From: a virus
DNA: 22,528 bases
Strand: one strand, 5' to 3'
Virus record (IMG/VR): IMGVR_UViG_3300027714_000136
Location: 1 to 22,528 of that record
Below the pieces are notes generated by a model. It saw nothing but the letters and a program-made list of their open reading frames with translations. It did no database searches and was not told where the DNA came from. The translations under genes were made by a program, and so were the position numbers. Position 1 is the stretch's first letter. Every line of letters begins with the position of its first letter. Below, one piece after another: positions 22,142 to 22,528 of this stretch.

Positions 22142-22498
22142 ATGATAGAACTAATCTACGCAAATAATGAACATCGAGTAATCATTGAAACTTATATTAC
22201 AATGTGCAAAGAGTTCGCAAAAGAAGTCAGCACAAAAAGTAGATACAATAATTATTTAGAAGTTGTAGAAATTATTTTGGAGTATTCAAATCATTATGGA
22301 GAAGGACAGAGGGAGAATAATTTTTGGGATTGGATGCTGATTATACCTATAAACTTAGCAGTAGCAACTAATGGATTCTTTGCAGGAGTAGAAACAAGAA
22401 GTAATGCAGCAGTAGTAAGGGCTTACAGAGTAGTTCTTGATGAACTGGTACAAGACACAGTTAATAAGATAGATAGTATTGAAACGATAAAAGAGTAA
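22142..22498 (+). CDS. Early protein of unknown function
   Basis: This is a 118-residue, mainly helical protein with an acidic N-terminal half (EVVEIILEYSNHYGEG around 40-55), a moderately hydrophobic segment (DWMLIIPINLAVATNGFFAG, about 63-82) and a charged C-terminal helix (AAVVRAYRVVLDELVQDTVN). The hydrophobic segment is too short and polar for a confident membrane call. No motif or family was recognised. It follows NinG and is followed by the second copy of the repeated element, suggesting that the operon continues beyond the window. Confidence 0.6.
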   Translation: MIELIYANNEHRVIIETYITMCKEFAKEVSTKSRYNNYLEVVEIILEYSNHYGEGQRENNFWDWMLIIPINLAVATNGFFAGVETRSNAAVVRAYRVVLDELVQDTVNKIDSIETIKE

Positions 22499-22505
22499 AG
22501 CCCCG

Positions 22506-22523
22506 CTCACTAATATAGGCGAA
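22506..22523 (+). repeat. CTCACTAATATAGGCGAA element, copy 2
   Basis: This 18-bp sequence lies 7 nt after the last stop codon and matches the 19-bp copy at 18599-18617 apart from one missing base. The first copy lies 7 nt before a start codon. The second probably precedes a gene whose start is just beyond the window. Confidence 0.6.
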
Positions 22524-22528
22524 TAGAT

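Noticed and set aside
1-22528. tRNA genes, CRISPR array, insertion sequences, integrase and att sites
   Set aside because: Looked for by eye; no cloverleaf-like arrangement, regular spacer array, transposase or integrase motif was found. A computed scan would be more sensitive.

Overview
The window is a contiguous piece of a tailed double-stranded DNA phage (or prophage) genome that most likely infects a member of the Bacteroidota, probably Flavobacteriia. The DNA is clearly A+T-rich. Every convincing gene is on the + strand and genes are packed edge to edge, with many TAATG and ATGA stop/start overlaps. Start codons sit behind A-rich stretches rather than Shine-Dalgarno sequences. A host-type promoter of the Bacteroidota form (TTG, about 20 nt, TAnnTTTG) precedes the early genes. 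Several proteins look like families seen mainly in Bacteroidota and their phages (DUF3127, DUF5675, DUF6712-like and HTH_39-like). No terminase, integrase, lysogeny repressor, tRNA or CRISPR array was seen.

Positions 1-15034 form the virion module: the end of a tail-completion-like gene, two large tail-tip proteins, a tape measure protein, an XkdF-like prohead protease, a scaffold-like protein and the major capsid protein. These are followed by several small virion proteins, a multi-domain carbohydrate-binding adhesin, a large portal protein and a head-tail adaptor. The order is unusual: tail-tip and tape measure genes precede the capsid genes, and the portal comes near the end. A GC-rich hairpin follows the capsid gene. 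A good intrinsic terminator at about 9190-9224 divides the module. An 11-bp element, TCTATTATATA, recurs in three intergenic gaps of this module and may be a phage-specific late promoter.

Positions 15034-16952 look like a lysis region. It holds two small overlapping frames (one encoding a membrane protein), a DUF5675 protein whose His and Ser-Gly-Cys motif recalls L,D-transpeptidases, a holin-like two-helix protein, and a calcineurin-like metallophosphoesterase that appears to start with TTG.

A 183-nt gap (16953-17135) carries the early promoter and a repeated operator-like sequence. From 17136 to the end runs an early replication and recombination operon: two small proteins, an unknown protein, an ERF-type annealing protein, a DUF3127 SSB-like OB-fold protein with an SSB-type acidic tail, and a protein with a DnaA-domain-IV-like segment. 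These are followed by a helix-turn-helix replication protein, a possible helicase-loader-type protein, a 43-residue frame, an HTH protein, a PP-loop/PAPS-reductase-like enzyme with a cysteine cluster, NinG, and an unknown protein. A motif close to CTCACTAATATAGGCGAA occurs both before the DUF3127 gene and at the very end of the window, probably ahead of another gene.

No single wholly new system is proven here. The best leads are the recurring intergenic elements, the portal with a Cys/His-rich extension, the PP-loop enzyme, and the compact initiation and recombination set.
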